Below, piece after piece: positions 1 through 11,015 of a DNA stretch of 64,000 bases. How positions within the stretch are numbered: the first letter of the stretch is position 1; every line of letters begins with the position of its first letter. This stretch comes from Orcinus orca. Taxonomy: Eukaryota; Chordata; Mammalia; Artiodactyla; Delphinidae. The notes beneath the pieces were generated by a model that was given only the letters and a program-made list of their open reading frames with translations, was not told where the DNA came from and searched no databases. The stretch spans positions 42,428,006 to 42,492,005 of the forward strand of contig NC_064578.1 in the NCBI RefSeq assembly GCF_937001465.1, given 5' to 3'. The position numbers and the translations under genes were made by a program.

Positions 1-420
1 GGATCAACTTTTCAAATTCCTTAGAAAATTCCTATTGTGATTTTTATTGGGAATGTGCCATATATTTAGTTTATTTGTAAAGCAACTACAATAGTGAGTC
101 TTTCCATTCAATTAACATGGTTCATTTATTGAGGAATTTTCAATGAAGTGTTCTTATGTAGGGCTTGAACATTTTTTTGATATGTATATGATGTAATTGC
201 ACAATTGTGGTTTCTGTTGCTATTATAAAGGAAATATTTATCCCATTACATTCTCTATTGTTGGTATATAAAAAGGCTTTTTTTCTTTTTTAAATATCTG
301 GCCACCTTATTGAACTCCTTCATTCATTTTTGTAGTTTTTCGTTTGATTCTTTCCATTTCTAGGTTGTAGTAAAGTGTTAAAACTTTTTCTCCTTTGTAT
401 GAGAATCTGACTTGTGGTTA
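1..420 (-). mobile_element. LINE-1 ORF2 fragment, antisense, cut by window edge
   Basis: T-rich sequence that reads as the antisense strand of a degraded L1 ORF2. It contains phrases typical of that strand, such as 'ggccaccttattgaactcc' near 301-319 and 'gagtctttccattcaattaac' near 96-116. No open frame survives. Its 5' part would lie to the right and its 3' part beyond the left edge of the window. Confidence 0.6.
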
Positions 421-429
421 ATTTTCTAA

Positions 430-800
430 CAATGTTTTCCTGGAAACAGATGAAGATAGCATGTGTCAACTAGGCAACATTGTTTATAATTACAGTGACC
501 CCTAGTTTGTAACTTTTATCTGGACTGGGAATCACCTAGCCTTGTGTTCCTTTTTTAATCTGAAGGTCCCTGGTGGGGACCCAGAGCCATCTTGCTGAGT
601 GAACTGCTGCAAAGATTCCCACCACTAGGAATATCTGACTGTGTTTGCTGGCACGTGTGGTTCCTGTCCTATGTCCCTGACTAGGCCAATGTCATGTGTG
701 GCCTGCGATAGTCTTGTGAGTCTGAATATTTAGTCAAATCTAAGAAGACCCCCCCATGGGCATTGCAGAGTGGCGGCAGCAGTAGGCTAGACTTTCAGAC
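430..800. repeat. Unclassified dispersed sequence, copy 1
   Basis: This stretch shares 'tcttgtgagtctgaata' (712-728) and a near-match of 'taactt..atctggactg' (about 511-528) with 2553-2940, in the same order and orientation. It could be an old LTR pair or a segmental duplication. I do not recognise a named family. Confidence 0.35.
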
Positions 801-1733
801 CATCAATTCAGTTTGACCAGTGGGCTGTGAGATAAAGGAAGGAAGAAGGAAATTCTGACAAGGTGCTAAATGCCTGTGTGAGAGAAGCCATCTACCCATT
901 CTCTGATGTTGAAAACTCTGCTGTATATAACGGGATAAATCATCCCCTTGTGGGGGCAGGTGTGGGCTAGAGTAAAACCAAATTCACACTGAGAGAAGAA
1001 ATTGCTCACTGTCCTTAAAGGGACTCACTGCAGCTGGGCCACAGGAACTGATTAATAGACATTGGCTGGGTGGGTGTTGGATAGGGGTGGCAAAGACAAG
1101 AGAATGAACCAGAAGACACCATGCTTGTGATGGGGCTGCCACCTGATAAAGCAGGTGGAACTGCCAAGTAGACTGACTCCATGCAAACTTTAATCTACAG
1201 AGCAATGTTTGAGAGTACCCAAGACAGTAGAGGGCAAAAGCAGACAGCTGGCTGTGTGGTGGCCATCAGGTCCGAGCAGGGCTACGTGAAACAACAGTGT
1301 AATAGCATTTGGGGTCATCAATAAAAGGTTAAAGAAAGTGGTAAGGGATAATCCCAGGTCAACCTGATCATCCATGGGTCTGGTAAAAGCTGTGGACTGA
1401 GAATTCTTGAAGTCATTTAAGGCTACACGGGAGCCTGACCAGTGTCCTCTGCTGCCATCTAGTGAAAACTTGATGGGAATGCAAACATTTTCTAAAGTGA
1501 CAAGGGATTGTTAAAGCAATAATAGGTTGTTTTAAAGGCCTAAGCTGTACTTTCAGACTGGATAAAAACTTTGATTTACAAATGGTATATAGGGGGAAGA
1601 GATACCTCTTCTAAAAAAGTTAAATAAATTTCAATGTAGTAGGTTCCATTTCCTAAAAACTATCACGTAATATTGTTAGATGTAAAATGCCTAGAAATCC
1701 CAGAATAAAGAAGGTATTGTGGGCACTGTAAAG
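801..1733. other. Intergenic DNA, nothing recognised
   Basis: I see no gene, RNA gene or recognisable repeat here. Short open frames on the minus strand at 984-1205 and 1190-1375 have no recognisable protein motif and are judged to be chance. Confidence 0.6.
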
Positions 1734-1743
1734 ACAGATGGCC

Positions 1744-2042
1744 TTGGGACTTACCTGGTGGCGCAGTGGTTAAGAATCCGCCTGCCAATGCAGGGGACAC
1801 GGGTTCGAGCCCTGGTCCGGGAAGATCCCACATGCCACAGAGCAACTAAACCTGTGCACCACAACTAGTGAGCCTGCATGCCACTGCAACTACTGAAGCC
1901 CACTCGCCTAGAGCCCATGCTCCACAACAAGAGAAGCCACTGCAAGGAGAAGCCTGCGCACAGCAATGAAGAGTAGCCCCTGCTCTCTGCAGCTAGAGAA
2001 AGCCCACGTGCAGCAACGAAGACCCAATGCAGCCAAAAAAAA
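1744..2042 (+). mobile_element. CHR SINE, LONG form
   Basis: The tRNA-like head 'gacttacctggtggcgcag' is followed by B-box-like 'gggttcgagccctgg' and a body ending 'gacccaatgcagcc' plus poly-A. The element is flanked by a 10-bp TSD 'acagatggcc' (1734-1743 and 2043-2052). Confidence 0.93.
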
Positions 2043-2185
2043 ACAGATGGCCAAAGACATGGGGATGGACTATAGGCAAAGATTTAACAAAACATTTCTG
2101 CATGACAATCTAACCTTAGGTTTATTTCCCTGAATGTATGTTAAGTATGTTGCTAGGCTACATTATGGTAAAAATGATCACTGGT

Positions 2186-2323
2186 GGGACATCCCTGATG
2201 GTCCAGTGGTTAAGACTCTGCACTACCAACACAGGGGGTATGGGTTCAATCCCTGTTTGGGAAACTAAGATCCCACATGCTGTGTGGTGCAGCCAAAAAT
2301 TTATTTTTAATTTTTTAAAAATC
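2186..2323 (+). mobile_element. CHR SINE, HEAD form
   Basis: Head 'gggacatccctgatggtcc', B-box region 'gggttcaatccctg', and end 'gtgtggtgcagccaaaaat' with an A/T-rich tail. It sits between two diverged copies of the target 'atcactggt'/'atcattggt', directly before a second SINE at 2333. Confidence 0.9.
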
Positions 2324-2332
2324 ATCATTGGT

Positions 2333-2544
2333 GGGCTTCCCTGGTGGCGCAGTGGTTGAGAGTCCGCCTGCCGATGCAGGGGACACGGGTTCGTGCCCCG
2401 GTCCGGGAAGATCCCACATGCCGCGGAGTGGCTGGGCCTGTGAGCCATGGCTGCTGAGCCTGCGCGTCCGGAGCCTGTGCTCCGCAACGGGAGAGGCCAC
2501 AACAGTGAGAGGCCTGCGTACCGCCAAAAAAAAAAAAAAAAAAG
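2333..2544 (+). mobile_element. CHR SINE, SHORT form
   Basis: Nearly consensus SHORT-form element ending 'gcgtaccgcc' plus about 20 A. The TSD is 'atcattggt' (2324-2332 and 2545-2553). The left TSD copy is also the right flank of the SINE at 2186, so both elements used the same target. Confidence 0.95.
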
Positions 2545-2940
2545 ATCATTGGTAACTTGCATCTGGACTGACAGACCTGTAACTACCTGATGGGGAAAAC
2601 ATTGTTTTGGGCTTCATGAGTGTAGAACTCATAACTAGGCACATTCCTTGCAGAAACCCTGGAAACTATGCCTATGGAATTGTGAGATTGTCTCTTGTGA
2701 GGCATGGGACTTTTAAATCAAAGCAGCTCTCATTAAGGCGCAATGTGTATCTAGCATCTTTGCACCTACTGAGAGAACTATAGCAAGGACACTGGCTGTA
2801 GCTGCAGGGAAAGTCTGAAGCTCCCCTGCCCTATCTCCTTCTAAAGAGGCTGAGCGTGACCTACGGTCATCTTGTGAGTCTGAATAAGCCTAAGAGACCA
2901 CTAGTGGGCCTTGCATAGGTAATTATACCAGCTGCCAAAA
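2545..2940. repeat. Unclassified dispersed sequence, copy 2
   Basis: Partner of 430-800. It shares 'tcttgtgagtctgaata' (2870-2886), the 'taacttgcatctggactg' start (about 2553-2570) and a similar 'aag..taagagacc' run afterwards. No coding potential was seen. Confidence 0.35.
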
Positions 2941-3079
2941 ATGACTTTTGTTTTCCGTAACTATGCTCATTTCCTTTTCATTTGTTATTTGTTATAATTC
3001 ACTGAATTACAGTGAGCATAATGATGAAGGGAGGGAGAGGGGTGCAGGGGTGAAAAGGGGAGAGGGAATGCCCTGTCCC

Positions 3080-3430
3080 CACATTTTATTGTTTCGCTTT
3101 TTATTATGAAATAATTTCAAACATATATAAAAATTGCAAAAAAAATATAAAGAACTCCTAGAAAGACTTCACAGAAGATTGACCAATTGTTAACATTTTG
3201 CCACATTTGCTTAGTTATTTTTTTCTCTCTCTACATATATATGTATTTTTATTATCATTATTATTATTTGAGTGTAAGTCGCAGCCATCATGTCCCTTAA
3301 ATACTTTATTGTGTACTTCCTAAAACTAAAACGTCTATGTACATAATTACAGTATAATTCTCAAATTGGAAATTAGCATCAGTACAATGCTATTACCTAA
3401 TTAACAGACCTATGAAAATTTCCATAGGTC
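3080..3430. repeat. Ancient interspersed repeat, probably L1-derived
   Basis: A/T-rich sequence with 'caattgttaacattttgcca' (about 3184-3203) and 'agtgtaagtcgcagccatcatg', phrases I associate with old mammalian L1 3' regions. Family and orientation are uncertain. The stretch 2941-3079 before it is purine-rich and unremarkable. Confidence 0.4.
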
Positions 3431-3838
3431 CCACTGGCCCAGGACTCCAGAATTCCAAGCCCAAACAGCCTCGAGCCCATTTCTAGGTGGGCCTCCACGG
3501 GCCTCTCTTCCCATGTCCACCATCCTGAGGCCTGGCACATTGCCACTTAGGGTGTGCATTTCCCTAGGCTTGAGTGTGACCTCAGGTGGCTGTTTGGAGG
3601 AATGTAGACAGATTTAACCGCACAGATGGGGCCTTTATACTGTTGGAAAGAGCTGAGAGTGAGAAGAGAAGGGGGACCAGGCCACAGTTGGGGCTGGGTC
3701 TCCCCATTCACCATGTTCTGACATGGAACTCCAAGGAGTCTGAGAAGTCTGCATTTGACCTGGCCTTCCTGGTTGGTTTGAAGGTACAGTTTATCCAGAG
3801 AAAAAGGAAATAACATATCTTATGTAACTGTTTATTGC
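3431..3838. other. Intergenic DNA, nothing recognised
   Basis: Overlapping short open frames exist on both strands (3547-3816 and 3586-3813), but neither has a recognisable domain. No gene is called. Confidence 0.55.
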
Positions 3839-3849
3839 TTGAATTATAA

Positions 3850-3964
3850 TTTTTTTTTTTTGGCCATACTGCACAGTATGTGGAACTTGCCCAACCAGGG
3901 ATCGAACCCGTGCCTCCTGAAGTGGAAGTGTGGAGCCTCAACCGCTGGACCACCAGGGAAGTAC
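3850..3964 (-). mobile_element. CHR SINE, HEAD form
   Basis: Reverse-oriented HEAD form. It starts with a poly-T tail, then 'ggccatactgcacag', the reversed B box 'gggatcgaacccgtgcc', and ends 'ggaccaccagggaagt'. The flanks are 'ttgaattataa' and 'ttgaattacaa', a TSD with one mismatch. Confidence 0.9.
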
Positions 3965-4266
3965 TTGAATTACAATTTTTAAACATTTAGACATATGGTA
4001 CGTGGTCTTCATTTGTAATTTGCCCCTGCTCCATAATGCAAGAGGCAGCCTGGGTAAAAACCACAAACACTTCTCAGAACAGTCTCAGGGTGAACTGGTC
4101 CCCACAGGTATTCACCTGCGAAGGGAATCTGCAAGCTGGCTCCTATTGTCCCTGGGAGAATCAGGAGCAGTCTGTGGCAATGCCTCCCAGCCTCCCTTGC
4201 CTGCAGCCACTCAGCTTGGCAACAAGCCCCAGGCTTAGTGCTCGGCCTTTCAACAATACAGAGCAG

Positions 4267-4452
4267 GGACTTCCCTGGTGGTCTGGTGGATAAGACTCCA
4301 TGATCCCAATGCGGGGGGCCCAGGTTCAGTCCCTGGTCGGGGAACTAGATCCCACATGCGTGCCACCGCTGGGAGTTAGCATGCCACAACTAAAAGTCCT
4401 CATGCTGCAACTGGGACAGCCAAAATAAATAAATAAATATTTTTTAAAAAAT
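4267..4452 (+). mobile_element. CHR SINE, HEAD form with extended tail
   Basis: Head 'gggacttccctggtggtctg', then 'ggttcagtccctggtcgggg', a partial 'gccacaactaaaag' body and an (AAAT)n tail. The TSD is not clear. The flanks 3965-4266 and 4453-5137 show no gene; the latter has a CCAC-rich stretch near 4628-4690. Confidence 0.85.
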
Positions 4453-5146
4453 TCAGGGCAGACCCCAAACTGGCCATTTCCTCATTCTTTCTACCCTCTA
4501 CCTCTGGAATGTCTTTTCTTTCTAATTTGTCTAATTTCTTTGAACCTCTTGATATTTGACCAACAAAATCCCCTATGACGGACTTAAGACCTCTGGAGGT
4601 TTCTGTGTCTCCCTCTCATTCATTTAACACACTACTGCCACCGATACCACCCCACCATCAAGGCTACAGCCACCCACACTGCCACCACTGCCTCTGGTCA
4701 GCACCTTAAGGCACATTTCCCTTACCCAGAACTCTCCAAAGCCAAAAGATATTGTAGGGGGTTGCATCTTACCGACACTAGTGTGCACTCATGTCCAAGA
4801 CACCTTGGAATTCCAACTAAGTAAATAACACCAATATGGTGCCCAGATCTTAGAAGCGAGGTATATCTGGAAACATGAGCAATTTTTTAAAATGCTACCC
4901 CAGTAAGTACCTCTAACCTTTAATATTTTTTAGAGATAAATTATGTAAATATCACCTCCAATAATATAATACTGTCGGTAAGGCAGCCAATAACATCCAA
5001 ATTTAAGAATTACTGCTACATGATTTACATAATTACTATAATATAGTAACATATAATTTATTGTTATATAATTTACTGTTCTTTTCATAATTTTGCTCAA
5101 TTTTTTTACTTTTGTCCTAAAATTACTTTCTATAAATATAAACTCT

Positions 5147-5253
5147 GGGGAATTCCCTGGCGGTCCAGCGGTTAGGACTCGGCGCTTTAACTGCCGGTGC
5201 CCCAGGTTCAATCCCTGGTCGGGAAACTAAGATCCCACAAGATGCGACAGTGT

Positions 5254-5284
<31 letters not shown>
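5147..5284 (+). mobile_element. CHR SINE, HEAD form, with (AT)n tail
   Basis: Reads 'ggaattccctggcggtccag' then 'ggttcaatccctggtcggg', and ends in a (TA)n run at about 5256-5284 grown from the tail. The flanks share 'taaactct' on both sides (about 5138-5145 and 5286-5293), consistent with a short TSD. Confidence 0.9.
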
Positions 5285-5290
<6 letters not shown>

Positions 5291-5589
5291 TCTAAAAGTT
5301 GTTCCATTGTAATTTGTTTCTTTTTATGATGCTTTGAATCTCCAGAAAAAGGCCATTTTTATGAAAGTGTTTTGCAATAACACATTGATTAGTTACTCCA
5401 TCATTTTTATTTGCCAATAGTTATGCCTATTACTTATCATAACTTATTTATATCTTCAATAACTCTGGTCAACTATCAGAATGCAAAATCAGTCAAGATA
5501 TGCAGTAGAGCAAAACAGGGATTTTGCACACAAAGCAGTAGAGCTGAATCAGTTATTGCGTAGACTGCTTTCTCTTCTAGCTGGGTGCT

Positions 5590-5740
5590 GAGGTTTGAGC
5601 TGAAAACACTTGAGTACAAGTCTTGGCTCAACCATTGTCCACCTGAGGTCAAAACCATCACCTTCTCTGGCCCTTGGTTTCCCCAGTGTTAAGAGAGGAG
5701 CATGATAACACGGATCCTCTGCTCTACTACACATCAAGTC
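5590..5740 (+). repeat. MIR SINE fragment (ancient)
   Basis: Diverged MIR-like order: 'caagtcttggctcaaccat', then 'accttctctggcccttggtttcccc', then 'gataacac'. This matches the MIR core in plus orientation. It is degraded and has no TSD. Confidence 0.5.
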
Positions 5741-6864
5741 GTATGAAGATCAACAGGTAAAAATGCTCTGTTAACAGTACATTAATGCGCTATTTGTGAT
5801 CATCCCACAGCGTGCAAAATCTGTTCATTAGATCATGATTCCTAATGCTGCAGTGGTGTGGCAGTGTGCTGGAGTAGTCCTCTCTCTTACTGGAAGTGTA
5901 CACTGACAATGATTACCTCCTTAAATTTTGCACACTAGGTGCCTACCTTGTCTCACCCTATCCCTGGCCCAGATACCTTGGAGGGAGACACTTCCAAAGC
6001 TTGCAGATGCAGGAATAAGCCAATGTAATCGTTTCCTGGTCTATTGTGCTCTGGTACTGAAGTTCCATTGTAGAGGGATTGACCCTCTGCATTCCTCTGC
6101 ATTGGGCTCACAGTAGGCCTAGAAGTCATTAGATTTTAACTTCGTGTCCCATCTTGTCTAAGTCTGCTTTACATCTGCACATACACTTTGGGAAAAAAAA
6201 ATGTGCAAGAGCGACTGGGAAGCGCTGCTATAGATTCTCTTTTGAATTTGGACCTGTGGGTTCATGTATCTCACCAAATGTGGGGAGTTCTGGACCACTG
6301 GTCTTTGATATATTTTTTTCCTCTATTTTTGGAATTCCAACTACACATGTATTAGACGACTTGATATTGTTCCACAAGTCACCGAGACTGTTCATCTTTT
6401 TCAATAGTTTTCTCCCTATATTTGAATAATTTCTACGAACCTGTCTTCAAGTTGACTCTCCTGTGTTCTGCAGTTGCATTCTGCTATTAAGTCGATCCCG
6501 TGGATGTTTTTGATAATCCTTAATCCTGGGCTTACTTGTAAGACGTGGCCCTTTTGGATTTCAGTAAAAAGCTTTAGGAGTTCAGTGAGCCCCTCTTATT
6601 TGTCAAGACTTGAACTTCAAACTAGTACAGAAATTTCTGCCTGAAATTCTAGCTAAAACTTTCAGCTGGGTTCGCTGAGGTCTTGCCCTGCACATGTTCC
6701 TGTTAGAAGTCAGCCAGGGATTTGAGGGGAATTTACATGCAGATTTTGTAGTTTCTCTCTATGACTCTCTCCTTTCTGGGATGTCCTCTATCAATTTCCA
6801 GCTATTTTGGCAGCCCTAAAATCTAACCTCAGTCTCTTCAGCTAGTAAGACCACCACTTAAAAA
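5741..6864. other. Intergenic DNA, nothing recognised
   Basis: No gene or clear repeat. Open frames at 5928-6116 and 6154-6429 (plus) are short, lack motifs and have no splice or start context that would support them. Confidence 0.55.
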
Positions 6865-7005
6865 AAAAATTATTGAAATATAGTTGATTTACAATGTTGT
6901 GTTCATTTCAGGTGTACAACAAAGTGATTCAGTTATTCTTTTTTTAGATTCTTTTCCATTATAGGTTATTACAAGATATTGAGTATAGTTCCCCACCACT
7001 TTCTA
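6865..7005 (-). mobile_element. L1 3' end fragment, antisense
   Basis: Contains 'ttgaaatatagttgatttac', 'gtgtacaacaaagtgattcag' and 'cttttccattataggttatt', the antisense of the artiodactyl/cetacean L1 3' terminus. It begins next to an A-run at 6860-6868. Confidence 0.75.
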
Positions 7006-7285
7006 TTTTAGCTCTATTCTACCATGTGTCATGTGTTGCTGAAAAATGGAAGTGCCCTTGGAGGAAAAGTCTGATAAACTGGAAGTAACCAGTTTCCTTC
7101 CCTTCTTACAAGACTCATTTTCTCTTCAATTCCTGCCTGATTTAGATTGCTCACCGGTGCCTTCAAGTAATAGCACTTAAAAGAATTTTTTGATCCAGGG
7201 TTAATAATTATTATCAACAGATAAGTCAGTTCAATACAAGATACTGTCATTTCCAAAATTAAAACCTCACCTTCCATAGCATTTT

Positions 7286-7619
7286 TGTGTGTGTGTGTGG
7301 CCATGTTGTGTCTTCGTTGCTGCGCGTGGGTTTTCTCTAGTTGCGGCGAGCAGGCGCTACTCTTGGTTGTGGTGCGCAGGCTTCTCATTGTGGTGGCTTC
7401 TCTTGTTGTGGAGCACAGGCTCTAGGCGTGCGTGCTTCAGTAGTTGTGGCACCTGGGCTCAGTAGTTGTGGTTTGTGGACTCTAGAGTGCAGGCTCAGTA
7501 GCTGTGGTGCACAGGCTTACTTGCTCTGTGGCATGTGGGATCGTCCCAGACCAGGGCTTGAACCCGTGTCCCCTGCATTGGCAGGCAGATTCTTAAACAC
7601 TATGCCACCAGGGAAGCCC
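7286..7619 (-). mobile_element. CHR SINE, LONG form
   Basis: Reverse-oriented LONG form with a (GT)n start to its tail and end 'ccaccagggaagccc'. A perfect 13-bp TSD 'tccatagcatttt' lies at 7273-7285 and 7620-7632. Confidence 0.95.
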
Positions 7620-7632
7620 TCCATAGCATTTT

Positions 7633-8119
7633 AAAGGGGCTGCTTCGGCGTGGAGCGTCACAACAGGTGAGATGCTGGGAAGCTTGCCCTGGCATGCCGC
7701 CTGAGAGCCCTTAAAAACTCCTTAGGGAGGCCCCTTGGAAAAGATGGGAAGCAGGCTGAATACCAGTGTCCAATCAAGACAGGGTAAGAAAGAAAGCTGA
7801 ATCCTCATTCTCCATAGTGGAGAGACAATGGACAACACTAAAACTGAAAATTCACGAAAAACATGTCACTTAAAATCATGGGGTAATTGTGGGGAAATAA
7901 AAAAAAGAAAGAAAGAAAAGAGAAGAAGGCTAAAAGGAGTGCCTCTGAGTATGATGTCCATTTAGGTTTTTTGTTTTGTAGAATTCTTGGTAGAAACTTT
8001 GTAGAATTATTTGCTTCTTAAATCTATGTTCTTCTATAATTTTAATAAAGATTTTAAAAATAAATAAATAAAGGAGCTACTTTTACTTAGACACTTAATT
8101 GTAACAAAATCATATACAG
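7633..8119. other. Intergenic DNA, nothing recognised
   Basis: No gene seen. There is an A/G-rich stretch at about 7898-7925 ('aaaaaaaagaaagaaagaaaa') and an A-rich end at 8053-8071. Confidence 0.5.
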
Positions 8120-8745
8120 TGAAGATAAACCCTTTCTAGTTTTTCTTCTGGTAAAATAGACATAACTGAAAATGTACCATTTTCACCATTTTTAAGTGGC
8201 ATTAAGTATATTCACATTGAGTTTCTTTGTTTTTTATTTATTTATTTTTGGCTGCGTTGGGTCTTCATTGCTGCATGCAGGCTTTCTCTAGTTGCAGCGA
8301 GCAAGGGCTACTCTTCATTGCAGTGCACAGGCTTCTCATTGCGGTGGCTTCTCTTGTTGCAGAGCACGGGCTCTAGGTGCGCGGGCTTGGGTAGTTGTGG
8401 CGCACGGGTTTAGTTGCTCCGCGGCATGTGGGATCTTCCCAGACCAGGGCTCGAACCCATGTCCCCTGCATTGGTAGGTGAATTCTTAACCACTGTGCCA
8501 CCAGGGAAGCCCGAAGTATATTCACATTGTTGTATCATCCACCTCCAGCACTTTTTCATCATCCCAAACTGAAATTCCATACCCATGAAACAAAACTCCC
8601 CACTACTCCTTGCCTGCCCCCACCCCTGGTAACCACCATTCAACTTTCTGTCTCTATGAATTTGACTATTCTAGGTACCTCATGTAAATGGAATCATACA
8701 GTATTTGTCCTTTTGTTAGAACACTCCCTTTTCAAAATGAGTGAA
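8120..8745 (-). mobile_element. Old L1 3' region, antisense, split by a SINE
   Basis: Contains 'cataactgaaaatgtaccat' and 'catttttaagtggcattaag' before the SINE, then 'aaccaccattcaactttctg' and 'aatggaatcatacagtattt' after it. These are hallmarks of old (L1M) 3' ends read in antisense. The host L1 predates the SINE at 8220-8513. Confidence 0.75.
8220..8513 (-). mobile_element. CHR SINE, LONG form, inside L1
   Basis: Reverse-oriented LONG form with a (TTTA)n tail and head end 'ccaccagggaagcccg'. A perfect 16-bp TSD 'aagtatattcacattg' lies at 8204-8219 and 8514-8529 and interrupts the old L1. Confidence 0.97.
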
Positions 8746-8889
8746 CTACTGGTTAAAGATGGCTGTTTAACCCACATTTTTATCTCCATGCCTTCCCAAT
8801 ACCCCACTAAGATAATAGTAAAGGAGGTAAAAGGTGCAGCAAGAGACAGGAAACAACCAAGAGATAAGACATTTCAACGGATTTATTAA

Positions 8890-9449
8890 GGATGTAAAGT
8901 AAAGGGTGAACACGAAGAACAGATATTGTATGATTCCACTCACGTGAGGTATCTAGAGTAGTCAAATTCATAGAGGTAGAAAGTAGAATGGTAGCTGCCA
9001 GGGGCTGTGGGGAGAGGGCAAGGAGAAGGTATTGTTTAATAGGTACAGAGTTTCAGTTTCAAGAACTGAAAAAGTTCTGCAGGTAGATAATAGTGATGGT
9101 TACAAACAATGTGAGCGTAGTTAATGCCACTGAATTGTACTTAAAAATGGTGAAAATGGAAGTAAGTCAGACAGAGAAAGACAAATATGATATCACATAG
9201 GTAAACTCTAAAAAAATGATACAAATGAACTTATTACAAAACAGAAATAGACTCACAGACAGAAAACAAACTTATGGTTACCAAAGGAGAAAGGTAGGGG
9301 GAGGAATAAATTAGGAATTTGGGATTAACATATACACACTACTATACATAAAATAGGGAAACAACGAAGACCTACTGTATAGCTCAGGGAACTATATTCA
9401 ATATATTGTAATAACCCATAATGGAAAAGAATCTGAAAAAGCATATATA

Positions 9450-9498
<49 letters not shown>

Positions 9499-9720
9499 TT
9501 CCCTGGCGGTCCAGTGGTTAAGACTCCGTGCTCCCAATTCAGGGGGCACAGGTTTGATCCGTGGTGGGGGAACTAAGATCCCACATGCTGCACAGTGTGG
9601 GATAAATATATAGAGATAGGTAGGTAGATAGCGATATCTAGATAGATATAGATATATAAAACTGAATCACTTTGTTGTACACCTAAAACACTGTAAATCA
9701 ACTATACTTCAATTTTTTTT
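8890..9720 (+). mobile_element. L1 3' ends, two joined pieces, with a SINE inside
   Basis: 8890-9165 resembles an old L1 3' UTR ('gtatgattccactcacgtgag', 'tggtagctgccaggggctg'). 9165-9720 is a younger cetartiodactyl L1 3' end ('gaagtaagtcagacagagaaag', ending 'aaatcaactatacttcaatt'). The younger piece has a (TA)n expansion at about 9438-9494 and is split by a HEAD-form SINE. Confidence 0.75.
9496..9610 (+). mobile_element. CHR SINE, HEAD form, inside L1
   Basis: Reads 'gacttccctggcggtccagt' and continues to 'ctaagatcccacatgctgca'. It is inserted at the (TA)n run of the L1. A GATA-like simple repeat follows at 9608-9658. Confidence 0.88.
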
Positions 9721-9844
9721 TTTATTTCCACAAGGCTTCAAAAAATTGAAGCAACAGTCGTGCTTTTCCCTCCCCACGTGAATCCTTAGTAAAAGGCAAA
9801 AGATTCACTCGATTATGAAGGGAAGCATGAGTATAGATTATACT

Positions 9845-9848
<4 letters not shown>

Positions 9849-9883
<35 letters not shown>

Positions 9884-10058
9884 GGTACGCGGGCCTCTCA
9901 CCGTTGTAGCCTCTCCCATCACGGAGCGCAGGCTCAGTGGCCATGGCTCACGCGCCCAGCCGCTCCGCGTCATGCAGGATCCTCCCGGACTGGGGCACGA
10001 ACCTGCGTCCCCTGCATCGGCAGGCGGACTCTCAACCACTGCGCCACCAGGGAAGCCC
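9849..10058 (-). mobile_element. CHR SINE, SHORT form
   Basis: Long poly-T tail, then 'gcggtacgcgggcctctcac', ending 'gccaccagggaagcc'. The 10-bp TSD 'tatacttcaa' (9839-9848 and 10059-10068) resembles an L1 3' terminus. Confidence 0.95.
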
Positions 10059-10508
10059 TATACTTCAATTTTTTTTAAAAAGTAAATCAAAAAGCAAACA
10101 CACCAATAAAAGGGAAAAAATGGTGGAAATGGTAAATTTTATGTATATTTCACCACAGATACACAAAAATAGAGAGTAGAGGTCACTGATGAAGCCAAGT
10201 ACAGGAGGCCAAGGACTGAAAGCATGTGGTGGACAGTAGGAAGGAGAACAGCAGCCCAGTGGGAGCAAATCATCCCTCAGACGCCCAAGTGGCTTGTGTG
10301 TTGTGCGCAGTACAGCAAAGGGTAGGAGCCAGACATGGGGCTGAATGCCACTCCTCTCCCCACCACTCTCACCTAGCTGCCTCGTGATGGCCTGACATGC
10401 ATCCCCCAGAAAAACTACAGGAGTTCTCTAAAAAGGAATTGAATGCCTCAAAACTTCCATAACCTGTCATTTAGCGGTGTACCCATTAAACATCTAAACA
10501 GTGGCTTC

Positions 10509-11006
10509 TGAGACAAATACTGTATGATATCACTTACATGTGGACTCTAAAAAATACAACAAACTAACAAATAAAACCAAAAACAAGGGCTTCCCTGGTG
10601 GCGCAGTGGTTGAGAGTCCGCCTGTCGATGCAGGGGACACGGGTTCGTGCCCCGGTCCGGGAAGATCCCACATGCCGCGGAGCGGCTGGGCCCGTGAGCC
10701 ATGGCCGCTGAGCCTGCGCGTCCGGAGCCTGTGCTCCGCAACGGGAGAGGCCACAACAGTGAGAGGCCCGCGTACCGCAAAAAAAAAAAAAAAAAGATAT
10801 AGAGGACAAACTAGTGGTTGCCAGTGGGGGTGGGGAGGGGCAGTACAGGGATGCGGAATGGGAGGCAGAAACTATTGGGTGTAAGGTAGGCTCGAGGATA
10901 CACTGTACCACGTGGGGAATATAGCCAGTATTTTATAATAACTGTAAATGGAAAGTAAGCTTTAAAAATTGTACAAAAAAATAAAAATGTTTTAAATAAA
11001 TAAATG
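10509..11006 (+). mobile_element. 5'-truncated L1, split by a SINE
   Basis: L1 3' end ('ctgtatgatatcacttacatg', 'acaaactagtggttgccagt', ending 'aaaaataaaaatgttt'). It is flanked by a 9-bp TSD 'agtggcttc' (10500-10508 and 11007-11015). About 288 bp is L1; the rest is the nested SINE at 10588-10796. Confidence 0.85.
10588..10796 (+). mobile_element. CHR SINE, SHORT form, inside L1
   Basis: Near-consensus SHORT form with poly-A at about 10779-10795. It lies between L1 segments that are contiguous in the L1 sequence, so it is younger than that L1. Confidence 0.95.
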
Positions 11007-11015
11007 AGTGGCTTC

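Noticed and set aside
1744..2042. tRNA gene candidates at SINE heads
   Set aside because: A- and B-box-like words are present, but there is no complete cloverleaf with paired acceptor stem. Each head continues into SINE body sequence.
2158..2562. Open frames with 'CGTRASHCCGLSRCGAQ' or 'RYAGLSLLWPLPLRSTGSG' themes, recurring across the window
   Set aside because: They are translations of the CHR SINE body in different frames; the same peptides recur at each SINE copy (for example 9815, 10564, 37551, 53383, 55753).
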